NCBI RefSeq assembly: GCF_000247695.1
Contig: NW_004624748.1
Coordinates: 1,427,278 to 1,491,277, forward strand
Direction: 5' to 3'
DNA: 64,000 bases
From: Heterocephalus glaber
Taxonomy: Eukaryota > Chordata > Mammalia > Rodentia > Bathyergidae
Part shown: positions 35,655 to 47,452 of the stretch, one piece after another
Layout: every line of letters starts with the position of its first letter
Position numbering within the stretch: the stretch's first letter is position 1
Position numbers and translations under genes: made by a program
Notes under the pieces: model-generated
What the model was told of the DNA's origin: nothing
What the model saw: only the letters and a program-made list of their open reading frames with translations
Databases searched by the model: none

Positions 35655-38341
35655 GTTTAAAATCATGGCTTGATCATATCATTTAGTTTCCTAATCCAAG
35701 AACAAGTGGATGTTTCCAAGATATGTATTATTTGGAGGATAATTCTAGTACGGCTACAGATACTTTATTGTAATTTTAACTGGCCCAGTGCTTCACAGTT
35801 GGTCCTTAAAACTTTTTAACAATATTATTCTCATCAACACATCTAAGAAAATTCCATACTCAATAACTCTATACTCTCAAATGTAAATGACAGGGTCTTG
35901 GCCTCCACTTTATCTTCTTTTAATTCATCCCAAATACAGCCTCAGCCTGCTGAAACTGTACCTGTACTTAAGAGTTCATCTCAAATGCTGACCTTATTCC
36001 TCCTGGTGCTCCCTCCCACAACTCACTTCCCGTGATTCCTTTCTAGCACCATTAATTCCTCCCCCTTCACTGGTTAAATCCTGAAGCTAGAGGTGGGGTC
36101 ATCAACTGAACAGAGGGAAGAACAGTATCATCAGTGATCAATAGAGATGAAGAGCTGGCAAAAACTACCAACTATGTGGAAGAATACCACAAATTATACC
36201 ATTAATGTTGCTGTTTTAATATTAGCTGAGAAGTGTTTAAAGTACAGACCTAAAACTCTAGAAGATATATATATGGACCAAGCAGTAATAAAAATATCAA
36301 CAAATGTGGCACAACAGAAAAGATATTCTGACACAGTAGCACAGTGGAATTTACTGAAAGGCATGTTCTATTTAACCAAAATACTGTAAAAACAACTGTT
36401 TCCTGATTATTATCAAGCAAGATAAACCAAATGTAAAAACTAAAGATAGAAATAACATTCACTACTTAAATGACCAGGGCGGTTTCAAGCATACCACGTT
36501 GACAATTTCCAAACTGAGGTTTTACTGGTCTTCAACACCAAGACCGTACCACACCCATCCTGTCACCAGACGCTAACTACATTTCAGAAGTAGTACACCA
36601 GTTTCTGTCTTCTTATGAAGAGTGACTAAGGGACAGCACTTCATGCACTCTTTTATGGAGGGATGAGGGCTCTGAGATGCAGGATGTCAAAAGCGACTGA
36701 GGAAAGCCATGGAGTGATCTCCATGCTATCTTCCCAGTGTCAGCCCAGTTCATCCTCCTGCCAACCTCTACCCATCCTCCTCAAGCCAAACTGTGGCCTG
36801 AAGATCTTGCATCCCACCATTCAACTTCCTCACTGCCTTTTAGTTCCCCCTTTCTAAAGAAGCATAACTGATCACATTCCTGACCTGCTTAAAGTGACTT
36901 CCTATTTCCACAGGTAAAGCTTGTGCAAGTCTCTTGGATCTAATCCTGCCTCCTCAGCAGCCTTGTCTCACTCTGCTTCTCCCTTAACACCATACTTGGG
37001 CCCCAAGATTATACTGTGCCATTTCAATATCATAGCCCTTACCTAACTGACAGCAACGTATCTACCATGGCATAAAGCAACTTATCTCCCATGGTGTACT
37101 AATTCAGTCAACATTCACATGAAAAATTGAACTTGGTGCAGGATAAATGACAAAAGTCAAAGGCAATAGGGTAGCACCAAATAATCTGGTAACAAAATAT
37201 TCCTGGAGTTAATATTTTTAGCACTTGTGGTAGGATAGACTTATCAGTCTATCCTCTGGTACCTGTATTTCCACTGCCTCTTGGTGGGTGGAGTATACTT
37301 CCATTTTTTATTTCAGGGTTACTTTGGCCAATGGGATGCTAGCATATCTGACACTGGCAGAGGCTTGAAACATACTTCTGCAGCAAAGCTCATCCTCTTG
37401 CACAAGTGACACCAGAGAGTCATTGGCTTGCCAGTCAAGACCTGAAAGTTAGACAAACCAAGTGTGCTGCCCCAGGGAATCTCATACATGTAAGCAAGAA
37501 AGAAATGCTTATAGTTGTATGCCACTGAGACTGTGGTTGGCTGTTATGCAGCAAAAGCTGACTGATAGAATGTCTTCTCCTTCAAGCAAAAAATGCATTC
37601 TTCTGCTTATCTGTCACTGTCCTATCCTCTCCCAGTATCAGATAGCTGTTAAAGCTGCAGTTACTTATTCTTTTTTATTTCCATTTTCACTAATCTTTTA
37701 TTCTAACTCTCTTCAGAAAAGAACATGCCTTCAAATTAAAGTGTCATAGTCAAAAATTTTACTGATTCTTAAGGCAGATATTATGTAAGAAGGTGGGAGA
37801 AAGTTCTCTTTTCAGTATTACTTCACGAAATGCCGCCTTCTCCCTGTAAAGCAGTAACATTTGTCACGATCACTGTTAATTTATTAAAGATAATTTTCAG
37901 CTCATATGATGGATCCTACAGACAGGCTGGGTGTACAAATATCTTTTAGTGCAGGCAGTAAAGGTTTCTCAGAGGCAGTTTTAAAACCCTAAACTGGAAT
38001 AAACACTAATATACACTGACTTTTGGTATGTTTAAAGGGCCACCAGGTCAGACCAACATTAAACAACAATGGCCATTGTAAATGTCTTCAGTTTTATCAT
38101 TTTCTTATGCCAGCACACAGCTCAATGTTTTCAAATTATTCAAAATTATTTAATTATCAGAATCACTTGGAATTTTAAGCTCGGCAGACTTGAAACAAAA
38201 TTGGATAATACACATATTATGCAATAAAGTCCCGGGGAGGAGGGAGAGAATACCAAAATGGGAATCTACTTCTCATTTCTACTTCTGCTTGTAATGAGAG
38301 ATTAATTTGTTTCTTTTCTTTACATTTCTTCTTCTGTTGTT
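35655..38341. other. Unique sequence, no gene seen
   Basis: 2.7 kb without a SINE or LINE that I can name. Open frames up to 95 codons (for example 36147-36389 and 37462-37749, +) show no family resemblance. 36480-37000 is somewhat richer in C/T but has no coding pattern. Confidence 0.45.
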
Positions 38342-38408
38342 TGAAATGAGATGGAGTTTACGGCCGTACCACCCTGAACGTGCCCAATCTCATCTGAAAT
38401 GAGATGGA
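38342..38408 (+). pseudogene. 5S rRNA retropseudogene, 3'-truncated and tailless
   Basis: 38356-38394 reads GTTTACGGCCGTACCACCCT, then GAACGTGCCCAATCTCATC, matching the first 39 or so nucleotides of vertebrate 5S rRNA with a few transitions. Then the sequence stops without an A tail. TGAAATGAGATGGA flanks it exactly at 38342-38355 and 38395-38408. The right duplication begins TGA, which also fits the next 5S bases, so the breakpoint may lie up to 3 bases later. The internal Pol III promoter is absent, so it should not be transcribed. Confidence 0.9.
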
Positions 38409-39006
38409 TATACTTCTGTATTCACATGCTTACACACACACGCGTGCATGTGTGATGATACACTGTATAACATGCTTGAACCATACATAAAATGATGCAC
38501 CAGTACTTATAAATTTAAGTCCATTTACACAACACCAAAGAAAACACAGGTTTGAAAGCATCTGTCTTTTGATTGTCAAAGGAGCTGGTGATTTTCTTAG
38601 GAAAATGAGGGCTCATTTTTTCATTTTGGGCTACAGATAATTAGAATTTGACCAGAAAACAAAACATCCCTCCCTGGTTTTGAATCAAGGTAAGTAGAAG
38701 ATGGTCTTCAAGAATGACTGGATTTGCATATATTCAAACTAATGTCTACTTCAAGAGTGTAAAAAAAAAAAACACCCCAAGATCACGCATTTTTAAACTA
38801 TGAGCCTCGTGGACAGAACTCAGGGGATAAATACTCTGACAGGAAATAACATTTTTATTTTTAAGAACTGCTCACTGAAATGTAGTATTCCTCTTAATTA
38901 CAAATACAGGCAACCCTTCATTAAGTACTGGCAATACTTGAGACTCTAGCACCAACAAAATTCTGATTATCTTCACATTACAGTTCCACTCAAATATTCA
39001 AAATTT
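38409..39006. other. Unique sequence, no gene seen
   Basis: A short alternating purine/pyrimidine run (CACACACACGCGTGCATGTG) is at about 38434-38453. Nothing else recognised. Confidence 0.4.
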
Positions 39007-39078
39007 GGCTGGGGTGTTGCTCTGTGCACTTTCCTAGCATGTGTCAGGTCTTGGGTTTGATCCCCAGGATCACAAAAT
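39007..39078 (+). mobile_element. Old ID-type SINE
   Basis: GGCTGGGGTGTTGCTCTGTG, CACTTTCCTAGCATGTGTCA and GGGTTTGATCCCCAGGATCA. Lies just before the B1 at 39113, separated by an A/T-rich tract. Confidence 0.75.
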
Positions 39079-39112
39079 TTTAAATTTTTTAAATAAAAAT
39101 AATGTTTACTCA

Positions 39113-39236
39113 ACAGGTGTAGTGGCACGTCTATAATCCCAGCATTCTGGAAGACTGAGACAGGAAAACTACAAGTTCAAGCCCAGCCTGGGCAACTTAG
39201 CAAGACACTGTCTCAAAATTTAAATTAAAAAAAAAA
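39113..39236 (+). mobile_element. B1-like SINE without internal duplication
   Basis: AACAGGTGTAGTGGCACGTC through CAAGCCCAGCCTGGGCAACT and AAGACACTGTCTCAAAA. Only one GCCCAGCCTGG block, so the form of about 29-bp duplication is absent. Weak flanking match TTTACTCA (39106-39113 and 39240-39247). Confidence 0.85.
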
Positions 39237-39378
39237 GTCTTTACTCATCACCTCATAATTGCAGTGTCCCACCACTAATTTGGTTTAGTGTATTGATAAA
39301 GAAGTGGCTTTCTCTGCAATCCCGTGTGTCTTATATTTTACAACACTGATGACATGTTTTTTATAGCTTATATCTAGA

Positions 39379-39730
39379 TGTCCCCCCCATCTCTTCATAT
39401 GCTCGTAAGTGGGGCTTTTGGATCATGGGTGTGTGATACTGGATTAGTCTGGTGATTGGTTTAGCATAGTTTTGGGTGTGGTGATAGATTTACTGAAGAG
39501 AGAAGACCCACTCTGGGTGTGGGTGGCACCAACCAATATGCTTATAGCCTCAATGGAATAAAAAGGGAAAGAAGAAGGAAGTCTCACCACTCCCTGCCTG
39601 CCATGCTCCCCTGCCTTGAAGCCAGCAGACTATGAACTGAAATCTCTACAGTGAGTTAAAATAAACCTTTCCTCCTTAAACCTGCGGGTATTGGCTATTT
39701 GTCCCACTAACGAGAAAGAAACTAAGACAA
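39379..39730 (+). mobile_element. LTR, probably ERVL-MaLR type
   Basis: Begins TGTCCCCCCCATCTCTTCAT; then GTGGGGCTTTTGGATCATGG, GGGAAAGAAGAAGGAAG, GTGAGTTAAAATAAACCTTT (poly-A signal) and TATTTGTCCCACTAACGAGA, ending AAACTAAGACA. The order and the terminal AATAAACC...TAANACA motif are those of mammalian MaLR-like solo LTRs. Subfamily not assigned. Confidence 0.6.
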
Positions 39731-39873
39731 TGCTGTATCCATATACCACCAGTTCCTTCACTTTATAGATGACTATTGTTATTAAGTAAGGGACATCCGG
39801 AGTTCCCTTCGTAGGAACAAAGACAAGTGCACTAAGGGAAGGGAGAGGAAATAACCTATTTGTATGCTAAACA

Positions 39874-39897
39874 GACACACACACACACACACACACA
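39874..39897 (+). repeat. (CA)n microsatellite
   Basis: About 12 CA units, followed by TATATATGG and a second short CACACACACATATATG run. Confidence 0.95.
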
Positions 39898-41754
39898 AAA
39901 TATATATGGAGATACACACACACATATATGTCTGTAACCGTGAAATTTAAAAATGGTAATTATGATGAGGCATCTGTCTATTTGGCACCAACTAAAACCA
40001 GCAAGCAATAATTTTACAACAAGGGGATGTTTAGTGTGTGAGGTTTAGGACACTGTGCCAGAAAACCTAAAGCATCCACGTTGTAAAACATTGTAATAAG
40101 CAGGTAATTCTAGGCCCAGCGTCCAAGTTTCTGCCCTAACCTGTTCCTTATGATTATGATTTTAAAACATCCCAGTGTCAGCAGGTTCACTGTGAGTCAG
40201 ACCTGAAATAATAAATGGCTTATTTTCCATCCTGATGGAGGAAATACATCATGGCTCATTGTGGCTCACTTAACTGAGGCTGTTTTTACAGGAAAATACA
40301 AAAATGACTAAGTCATTCTGCCTTACCATTTTTTAAAATTTTATTAACAAAGTTCTATATTATAATCCACTCTAAAAAGAAAAAGCATGCTTTCAATATA
40401 CTTTGGAAAAACAATAGCTCACAAACATCTAGAAGGAAAAATAATATAAACACTCATGTCTGTAGCCAACAAACTCCCTGGCTTGCCAAGACAATCAAAT
40501 GCATTCACTTCAACAAGATAAAGTGCTGCTTATTTAAATGGTCAACCACACGGTAATGCCACTACAAGACAGCCGAAACCTTTTATCACTACTTGTGAAG
40601 GTCACTATGTTTTATCAAATGAAATGCATTTACATATACAAATATATACATAAGTTCCCCAACCAAAAGTTACTGCAAACTCTCAACTAAACGTTAGGTC
40701 AGAAATTATATCTTCATCAAAAAGAAATGCTCGTTCAGTGGCATTTTTACTGCATGTAGATTGTAAAATTCATAACTGCCAACAGAACTAAAATGAGTGA
40801 GCAATGTGTTCAGAACAATGAATTTTTTCTATCCTTTTATTTAAACACATTGCTACCTCCAAAGTTCTAGAAATCATTTCCGACACCAATTCAGAATGCA
40901 AAGTTGTTACCCAAAACTGTGTACAGAGCTACAACAATACACTTATTGTACAATACACTTACTGTAGCAGCAGTATACTTAAACAAATTTAAGACATATC
41001 AGGCATCTATAGTGTATGCTTTTAGGAAATGACCAATAAAGTTAGAATTATATATATAATTCACCGTGTAATGCATTTGAAGACAAGTCTATAAAGTTTC
41101 TGTTCATTTATTACACTAAAGAATTCAGCGATGATCCCATCCCAACTCCTTGAAATAGTGCTGAGGGGAGAAACTGCTAGAGGACTCTCACCCACTATAT
41201 GACCATTCCCTCCTCACTTGATTCTGGTTTACTCCAGCATAAATGACACAATAGGGAAAGAACATATACAAATGCACACCGCACATGTTTTAGTTTGTGG
41301 CAAGAATAAGAGTGTTTTCAAGTATGAATGAGTTTTTTAAAGTAGAAACTCCATACTCTCTCATTAGTACTACTATCTCCTTCATCCCATCAAGTATAAT
41401 AAAATAAAAACTCTAAGAGTAGGGGGCCAGGTTTAACCTTTTTGTAGGCTGTAGCAATCACGGTCAGTAGGCTCACTTAGGCCTGGTACAAAAGATAGCA
41501 ACTTAAGGGCGTTCCACTCAGCTACTTCCATTTATTAGCTATCATATCATGGAAACCATGAACCTCCTTGACAAAAACCTGGGCTTCCTCACCTTTCCTA
41601 CAGGGTCTATGAAATATCCATGTAAGACAGCACATTAGCATACAGTGTGACACAAATATTCAAGGAATATGCACCTACAGTATCTCCATGAAATCAGAAT
41701 ACCTCAGGTCTTCAACAAAATAAAGAAAATAAGAGCCTGTATATGCACTACTGT

Positions 41755-41786
<32 letters not shown>
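41755..41786 (+). repeat. (CA)n microsatellite
   Basis: About 16 alternating AC/CA units ending in ATATACATCC. Confidence 0.95.
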
Positions 41787-41791
<5 letters not shown>

Positions 41792-43370
41792 TCCAAGTAA
41801 ACCTAAAGAGGTTTCTTTGAGAAAGAAGGCCAGCAATACGTTTTTGTGGTCATAAAATTAAAACATGCCAAACACAATATTTCTTGTTTGAAATCAATTC
41901 CACTACTATCCTATCAACTCATCTAGAATTTTAATGGCAATTTTTGAAAGAGGAAGTGACCCACAAACTTGACTCTCTCTGTCCTCAAATCATTTTCATC
42001 AGCAATGCAGAAGCAAAGAACTAAACTTTTATTAGTCTCAATTTTAACAAAGTTGTGAAATGATCCCAAGAATTTGAACCTCAAGATCTGGATAGAAAAG
42101 AACACTTAATACATGCAGACCTATTTCTCCATCAGGCAATATATAAGGCAATATACACAGCAAAGGCCAAGTGTTCCTTTTTTGGGGTGGCCATGTTTGC
42201 TGGAGGTCAGGATCTTCAGTGGCTGAAAGCAGAGATAAAAATGAAAAGGTCACTGGTCTGTAATCTCCCTCTTCCTTAGAAGCATAGGATGTGACATAGT
42301 TACATGTAGTTTGCAAGAGGCGTCCTCCCTTTATGATTCGCCTCTACAACTCAGCCCCTATTTAAATCAATTTTTATTTTCATTTTGGTGTTTGAAAGTT
42401 ACCACACACAGAGGGACTTTAAGTCTGAGAGTTTAATCACATCAAAGTCTGGACTTCAAAGCTGCAGTTCCCACAGCAAGAGCAACTTGGCTTCCATCTG
42501 CAAATTCAGAGCTGCTGTACATGGCAGTCCCTCTCATTCAGGAGCTTGATACTTGTGTGGGCAGTGCGGCCAAGTCACAGGCACTATGAATTTGAATTTC
42601 TTTATTCTCACTTCATTGAATTTAACAGATGATTATGGGAAGTTAGCATCTGGAGTGCTTAAAACAGGTCCCCAAGAGGAAACACATTCAGGTCATTTGA
42701 ACCAACATGAACAAATCGGGGTCACCCCACACCACAGCTTCTCACTGGCTATCTGACAGCCATACCTCTCCAGTTGCACAGTCTCCTGTCAGAACACCAG
42801 AGCAGCTTTTGTTGAATTTGAAGTCGGACTCTCATGGGCTGGTACCATTAAATGGCTCATTTTTCTAAGAGCTCATGAAAAACTATCAGGCAGAAGAGGA
42901 AGTAAATCAGGCCCCTCTCTGAAGAGAAAAAAAGGGAGAAAAAAGAACTGGGGTCTAATCTACCATTTGAACCACTGGCAATTAGCTTCTCTCTACCTTT
43001 GCACTACTGGCAGTTACCTTGTCTCTACCTTGCAACACAGTAGTTTCCAAAGGTATTTTTCAGCAGTTCTAGTTTCTGACTTCAGTGGCCACTCTGTTTC
43101 AGAAAGAAGAACAAAATTCAATATGGAGACAAATGTTAGAAAAGTCCCAAGGAATTAACCTGGCACCAGTGGTCCTGTGCAAGTCCACCCAGCAAGGCGA
43201 GACCATCTGTATGGTCCTCACTAACCCCATCTCCTCCAGGAGGTGGATTCCTAAGATTAAATATACTTAACTACTAGAACATGTGTCAATCATGAGCTTA
43301 CTCTACTGCAGGAAGAGCATGGCTGGGAATAGGAACCCACCTCGTTCCAAACACAGTGCTGTAAAGTCAG

Positions 43371-43620
43371 GCTCAGGCATGGTGGTACACACCTGTAATC
43401 CTACACTTTAGGAGGCCAAGCCCAGAAGGTTGCAAAATTCAAGCCCAGCCAAGGGCAACTTAGTGACTTAATAAGACCCTGTCTCAAAATAAAAAAAGGG
43501 CTGGGGGGCTGGGGACTTGGCTTAGTGGCACCTTTGCCTGCCTCAAAAGCACAAAGTCCTGGGTTCGATCCCCAGTACCAAAGGGGGGGGGCCTGCGGTT
43601 GTAGCTCAAAAACAAACCAA
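43371..43620 (+). mobile_element. B4-type dimer apparently interrupted by a young SINE
   Basis: A B1 (GGCATGGTGGTACACACCTG...AAGACCCTGTCTCAAAATAA) runs into GGGCTGGGG, then a second, complete young ID-like SINE starts (43506-43580). After a run of nine G, GCCTGCGGTTGTAGCTCAAA resembles a broken ID. I read this as a young SINE landed in the ID half of a B4, but the exact junctions are uncertain. Confidence 0.7.
43506..43590 (+). mobile_element. Young ID-like SINE with G-run instead of A tail
   Basis: GGGGCTGGGGACTTGGCTTA, GTGGCACCTTTGCCTGCCTC and GTTCGATCCCCAGTACCAAA, then GGGGGGGGG where the A tail should lengthen. See the similar copy at 45437. Confidence 0.8.
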
Positions 43621-43672
43621 AAAGCCCATGATACATCAACATGATGGTACCACATTTAGATCACCTGAAAAT

Positions 43673-43821
43673 GCTACCCCCAGCTGGGTGTGGTGGCACA
43701 TGCCTGTAATCCCAGCACTCAGGAGACTGAGGCAGGAGGATCGCTGGGAGTCTGAGTTCAAGGCCAGCCTGGGCTAGACAGTGAGACCCTGTCTCAACAA
43801 CCAAAAAAAAAAAAGCTACCC
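43673..43821 (+). mobile_element. B1-like SINE without internal duplication, well preserved
   Basis: Body 43681-43800: CAGCTGGGTGTGGTGGCACA, TGCCTGTAATCCCAGCACTC, GTTCAAGGCCAGCCTGGGCT, GTGAGACCCTGTCTCAA, then poly-A. Short flank match GCTACCC (43673-43679 and 43815-43821). Confidence 0.92.
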
Positions 43822-43955
43822 AGAGAATGGCCTAAAAAACTCAAGGTCATTAGAGCTGTAAAACCTCTGAAATTATAGTCAGTGTCTATCTCCATTTGTA
43901 AATAGAAACAATAGGAAATAAGTGACATGTTTTCATGTAGAAGGTTTTACTACTA

Positions 43956-44070
43956 AGAAAGATGCCAGAGGCCAGGGATTTAGCTCGGTGGTTCCGCTGC
44001 TTGCCTCGCAAAGATAAGGACCTGAGTTCGATCCCCGGTACCAAAACCAAAAAAAAGAATGATGTTAGAA
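43956..44070 (+). mobile_element. Young ID-like SINE with imperfect TSD
   Basis: Body about 43971-44055 with GTTCCGCTGCTTGCCTCG, GTTCGATCCCCGGTACC and an A-rich tail. Flanks AAGAAAGATGCCAGA and AAGAATGATGTTAGA match at 12 of 15. Confidence 0.9.
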
Positions 44071-44700
44071 GCTTCTTGTTACTACTGCAGGCAGAGGATC
44101 TAGGCTCTGGGTCCTGCAGAGAAGAAAGTACAGTACCGCAATACCTCTCTTCTCTGGTGGCTGGCTGGGTGGCCACCACCTTGGCCCCTCAGAAAAGATT
44201 TAGGCTCTGAACAAACATGAACCACAGGAGGGCTCAAAGAAAACAATGAAAGCAGGGTACAAGTACACAAAACTGCAGAGCAGTTAGAGACCCTTTCAGA
44301 CCTTTACCCAGACCTGCTGGATTGGAATATGTAGACAATCAGGCCAGTTATTTAACAGGCTTCATTGTTCAGCTTATCCTGGGAAACATAACTCCCTTCC
44401 TAGCTTGAAAATCATAGTTAAGTAACTGGAAAACTGATCTATGCACAGTATGAGGAGATGTCCCCAACACTAGCATGCACGATGTGTAGGTAGAAAAAGC
44501 TGGTGCTGCCAGTGACCATTCCCAGTCACAGAGTCGGGTAAAGAACCACAGGTGAACACAGAGGTGGGCGAAAAGTGCATTCATGCAACAATGAACAGCT
44601 ACCAAGCAGCTACTATGTCCTGAGTTCAAGAAATGAGTAAGACAGACAGAAGGTGGTTCTCCTTATGCTGCCTATGTTCTGCAGCAGAGGAGACAGACAC
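44071..44700. other. Unique sequence, no gene seen
   Basis: Nothing recognised. Confidence 0.4.
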
Positions 44701-44878
44701 AGCCAGGTGTGGTGGTACATGCCTGTAATACCACCAATCTGGGAGCTAAGGCACAAATATCATAGGATCCAGCCCAGCCTGGAAAACTTAGCAAGACCTG
44801 GTCTTAAAATAAAATTCTGAAAAAGGGCTGGGGATGTAGCTCAGTGTGAAGGCCCTGGGTTTAATCCCCAGTGTAAAC
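44701..44878 (+). mobile_element. B4-type (B1+ID) SINE dimer
   Basis: AGCCAGGTGTGGTGGTACAT...CTTAGCAAGACCTGGTCTTA, then GGGCTGGGGATGTAGCTCAG and GGGTTTAATCCCCAGTG. The ID half lacks its central GGTAGAGCGCTTGCC segment, as in the other B4 copies here. Confidence 0.92.
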
Positions 44879-45436
44879 ACAAATATACTCCACAGGAGGA
44901 AAATGGCAACAAATGAAAAAAGGAGGATGAATGGGTGGATGGCACATGCTGGGTAAGTGGGAACCTATAATTACCAATAGAGTAGTCAGGAAACATGCAC
45001 TGAAAAGGTGACACCTGAGTGAGAAGTGAAGCAAAGGAAAGTCAGCTCTGCGGTTTTCCAAAGAGAGGTAAAGGATGGTACCAAAGCCCAGAGGCAAGAG
45101 GATGCTTGGCCTGAAAAAGAGCCAATGTGACTAGACAATCTGCAGGGGAGGGAAATAAGACCATAGAAGAAGCTGGGGTAGAGCTTGAAGAACCTTGCAG
45201 GCCAACAGAGGGACCCTGAGCCTTTATGCTGTGGGAGCCAGGGAGCCAGGAACAGAGGATCCCTGTTGACCTAATGAGAGCAGGCTGCAGCAAAGTAGGG
45301 AAGCCATTCTGGAGATATGGCCATCAACCAGCTGGGAAATTACAGTGTATACAGCCGGGGCAACAGTGTAAGGGGTGAGAAGCAGAAAGTCACCCACCAC
45401 ATAATACTGCTTTGTCAACAACAGGCCATATACATT
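44879..45436. other. Unique sequence, no gene seen
   Basis: G-rich on the plus strand; no recognised repeat or gene. Confidence 0.4.
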
Positions 45437-45518
45437 GGGCCAGGGATTTAGCTCAGTGGCATTATGCCTGCCTTGAAAGCACAAGGTCCTGAGTTTGATC
45501 CGGGGGGGGGGGGGGGGG
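45437..45518 (+). mobile_element. Young ID-like SINE ending in a 17-G run
   Basis: GGGCCAGGGATTTAGCTCAG, CTGCCTTGAAAGCACAAGGT and GAGTTTGATCC, then 17 G (45502-45518) in place of the usual GGTACC plus A tail. Internally shortened (TGGCATTATGCCTG). Confidence 0.88.
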
Positions 45519-47001
45519 CACATACACAAAGGTGGTCCCACAAGATGATATGGCCCAGTGACTTCATAGCAGTCCTAGTTTGAGTTAAGTACATTATGAT
45601 GTTCCCACAAGGATAAAAATGCCTAGAAACACATTTCTCAGAACTTATCTCTGTTGTTAAGCTATTCATAACTACTTTGATGACGGAATTTGCTAATAAA
45701 TTGGATGTAGGGTACAGGAAAAAAAGGAAAAATGTCTTCCTTTTGAAACACTGGGAAATGCTTTAGTAATCTGGAATATTTACTCAAATGAAAAATATGT
45801 CATCTGTAGTTGACACAAGAATACTTCACACTCTCACATACCATAAAAAATAAAACCAAAGCATGCTGCAGAGGGATTAACATTTATAGGAACTACGAAG
45901 AAGAGGTGGAAAAACTAATGAAAAGAACCAAAGTACGTACCCCTAGAAAATTCTGTGGAGGAAACGAGTCTTGAGAATGAAACCCCCAAAGTGAATGCAA
46001 TTATTATGCATCACAAACATATACCAAAGAGACAATGCAGGCCTAATAAAAGGATAGAAAAAAGGATTTAAGATGAAGAGGCAAGAGAGGACGAAATATA
46101 CATGGGGAAGATCAATAAGTCTACCAATGAACTAAAAAGGAAGGAGTACAGTACTAGAAATGGTGTTGTGAGAGGACCAGGCCAAGAGATTTTCATTTAT
46201 TGCAGGAAAGAGTTAAGATACTCATTCAGCAGGAGAAGAATAAGACTAGTATGGAGTTGGAAGCTGTGTTTCTGTTGTTATGACAGAGCTGATGAGGGAA
46301 GCTAAGTGCAAAGAGTTATGGCAGGAAGAAAGCACAATAAAACTAAGACCTGAAGTAGACCCAAGCTATGAGAAGGATAAACCAGCACTATGAAGTGGTC
46401 TACCACCAGGGACAAAAAGAATGTAACAGATGGAGACAGGAACAAGGAATCAGGTAACAAGGCTATATATACTGCACCTAACTTCCAATGCCAATGTAAA
46501 TTAGTTGATACCAGTTGATTCTCGCAGGAAATACTAGAACAATCAGGGTTTCCTGGGAGTTCAACTGAAATCCCCTTCTGAGTCCTCAACCCCAACATAC
46601 GACATACAGAATCACCCACACTCTCTCTGCTGAATCCAAGCCACATTATAAATAACTGAACAGATGCTTTAGGTATTACACAAAAGAATTCATTTCTGCA
46701 AGGATTTCAAATGGGATCATAGGAAGAGAAATGCGAGTTAGAGAACAATCCTACTCTAATGAACAGCAAAGCCAAAAGGTTTCTAAGAATGTTTCAAAAC
46801 ACAGATTCTTGGGACAAAAAAGATCAGGTAACATGTCCCTAGTTTTCAAGGACCAGAAAGGGAATTCAGTCTCACAAAGAGACACAGGCACAGTGCACAG
46901 GCCTCAAGAGGCCAGAATGCCTTCTTCCTCTCCTCACCTCTGCTAGAAAAACATCAAATGAGTTCTTAGGGTGGGGTCATCATCTGAAAATGCAGGAAAA
47001 G
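45519..47001. other. Unique sequence, no gene seen
   Basis: No repeat recognised. The 114-codon minus-strand frame at 46302-46646 has no family resemblance. Confidence 0.45.
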
Positions 47002-47188
47002 ATTCAAGCAACAAGCCAAGCATGGTGATGCACACTTGTAATCCTAGCACTCAGCACTCAGAAGGCTGAGGCAAGATCGTCATGAGTTCAGGGTCAGCCT
47101 GGGCTTATCATAAAAGCTCAAGGCCAGCCTGAAATACACAGTGGGACCCAGTCTTAAAAAGTCAAAAAAAAAAAAAATTCAAGTAACA
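47002..47188 (+). mobile_element. B1-like SINE with internal duplication and TSD
   Basis: GCCAAGCATGGTGATGCACA, CTTGTAATCCTAGCACTCAG (CACTCAG doubled), two GCCAGCCTG-like blocks about 29 bp apart, then poly-A. Flanks ATTCAAGCAACA (47002-47013) and ATTCAAGTAACA (47177-47188) match at 11 of 12. Confidence 0.93.
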
Positions 47189-47295
47189 ATGTTGAACAAT
47201 AACTAAATATTAAGCAAAAACAAATATGGCTTTTTAAGCTTCAAAATTTCCTAAGAATTAAAATATAGTTTTGCTTGTTAGTCTGGGGGAAAGTT

Positions 47296-47452
47296 ACTGG
47301 GGTATGAACCCAGGGGTGCTCTACCACTGAGCTACATTCCTAGCCTTTATTATTGAGACAAGGTTTTGCTAAATTGCCCAGATTGACCTCAAACTTTCAA
47401 TCTTCCTGCCTCAGCTCCCGAGTATATGGGATTACCACAAATCATGTGGCAC
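47296..47452 (-). mobile_element. B4-type SINE dimer, antisense
   Basis: Antisense ID (GTATGAACCCAGGGGTGCTC, TACCACTGAGCTACATTCCT) followed by antisense B1 (TTGAGACAAGGTTTTGCTAA, AATCTTCCTGCCTCAGCTCC, GGGATTACCACAAATCATGT). Confidence 0.88.

Larger units (their letters stand above)
39731..43370. other. Long unique stretch with two CA repeats
   Basis: (CA)n at 39874-39897 and at 41755-41786. No SINE or LINE that I recognise across 3.6 kb and no convincing ORF. Repeat-poor like 19341-22945. Confidence 0.5.

Noticed and set aside
36147..36389. 80-codon plus-strand frame that looked like a possible processed pseudogene
   Set aside because: No match to a protein I know, no A tail and no target duplication nearby.
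40330..40360. Possible poly-A end of a minus-strand 3' UTR (AATAAA on the reverse strand)
   Set aside because: A single hexamer in AT-rich DNA without a coding exon or a GT-rich downstream element is not evidence.
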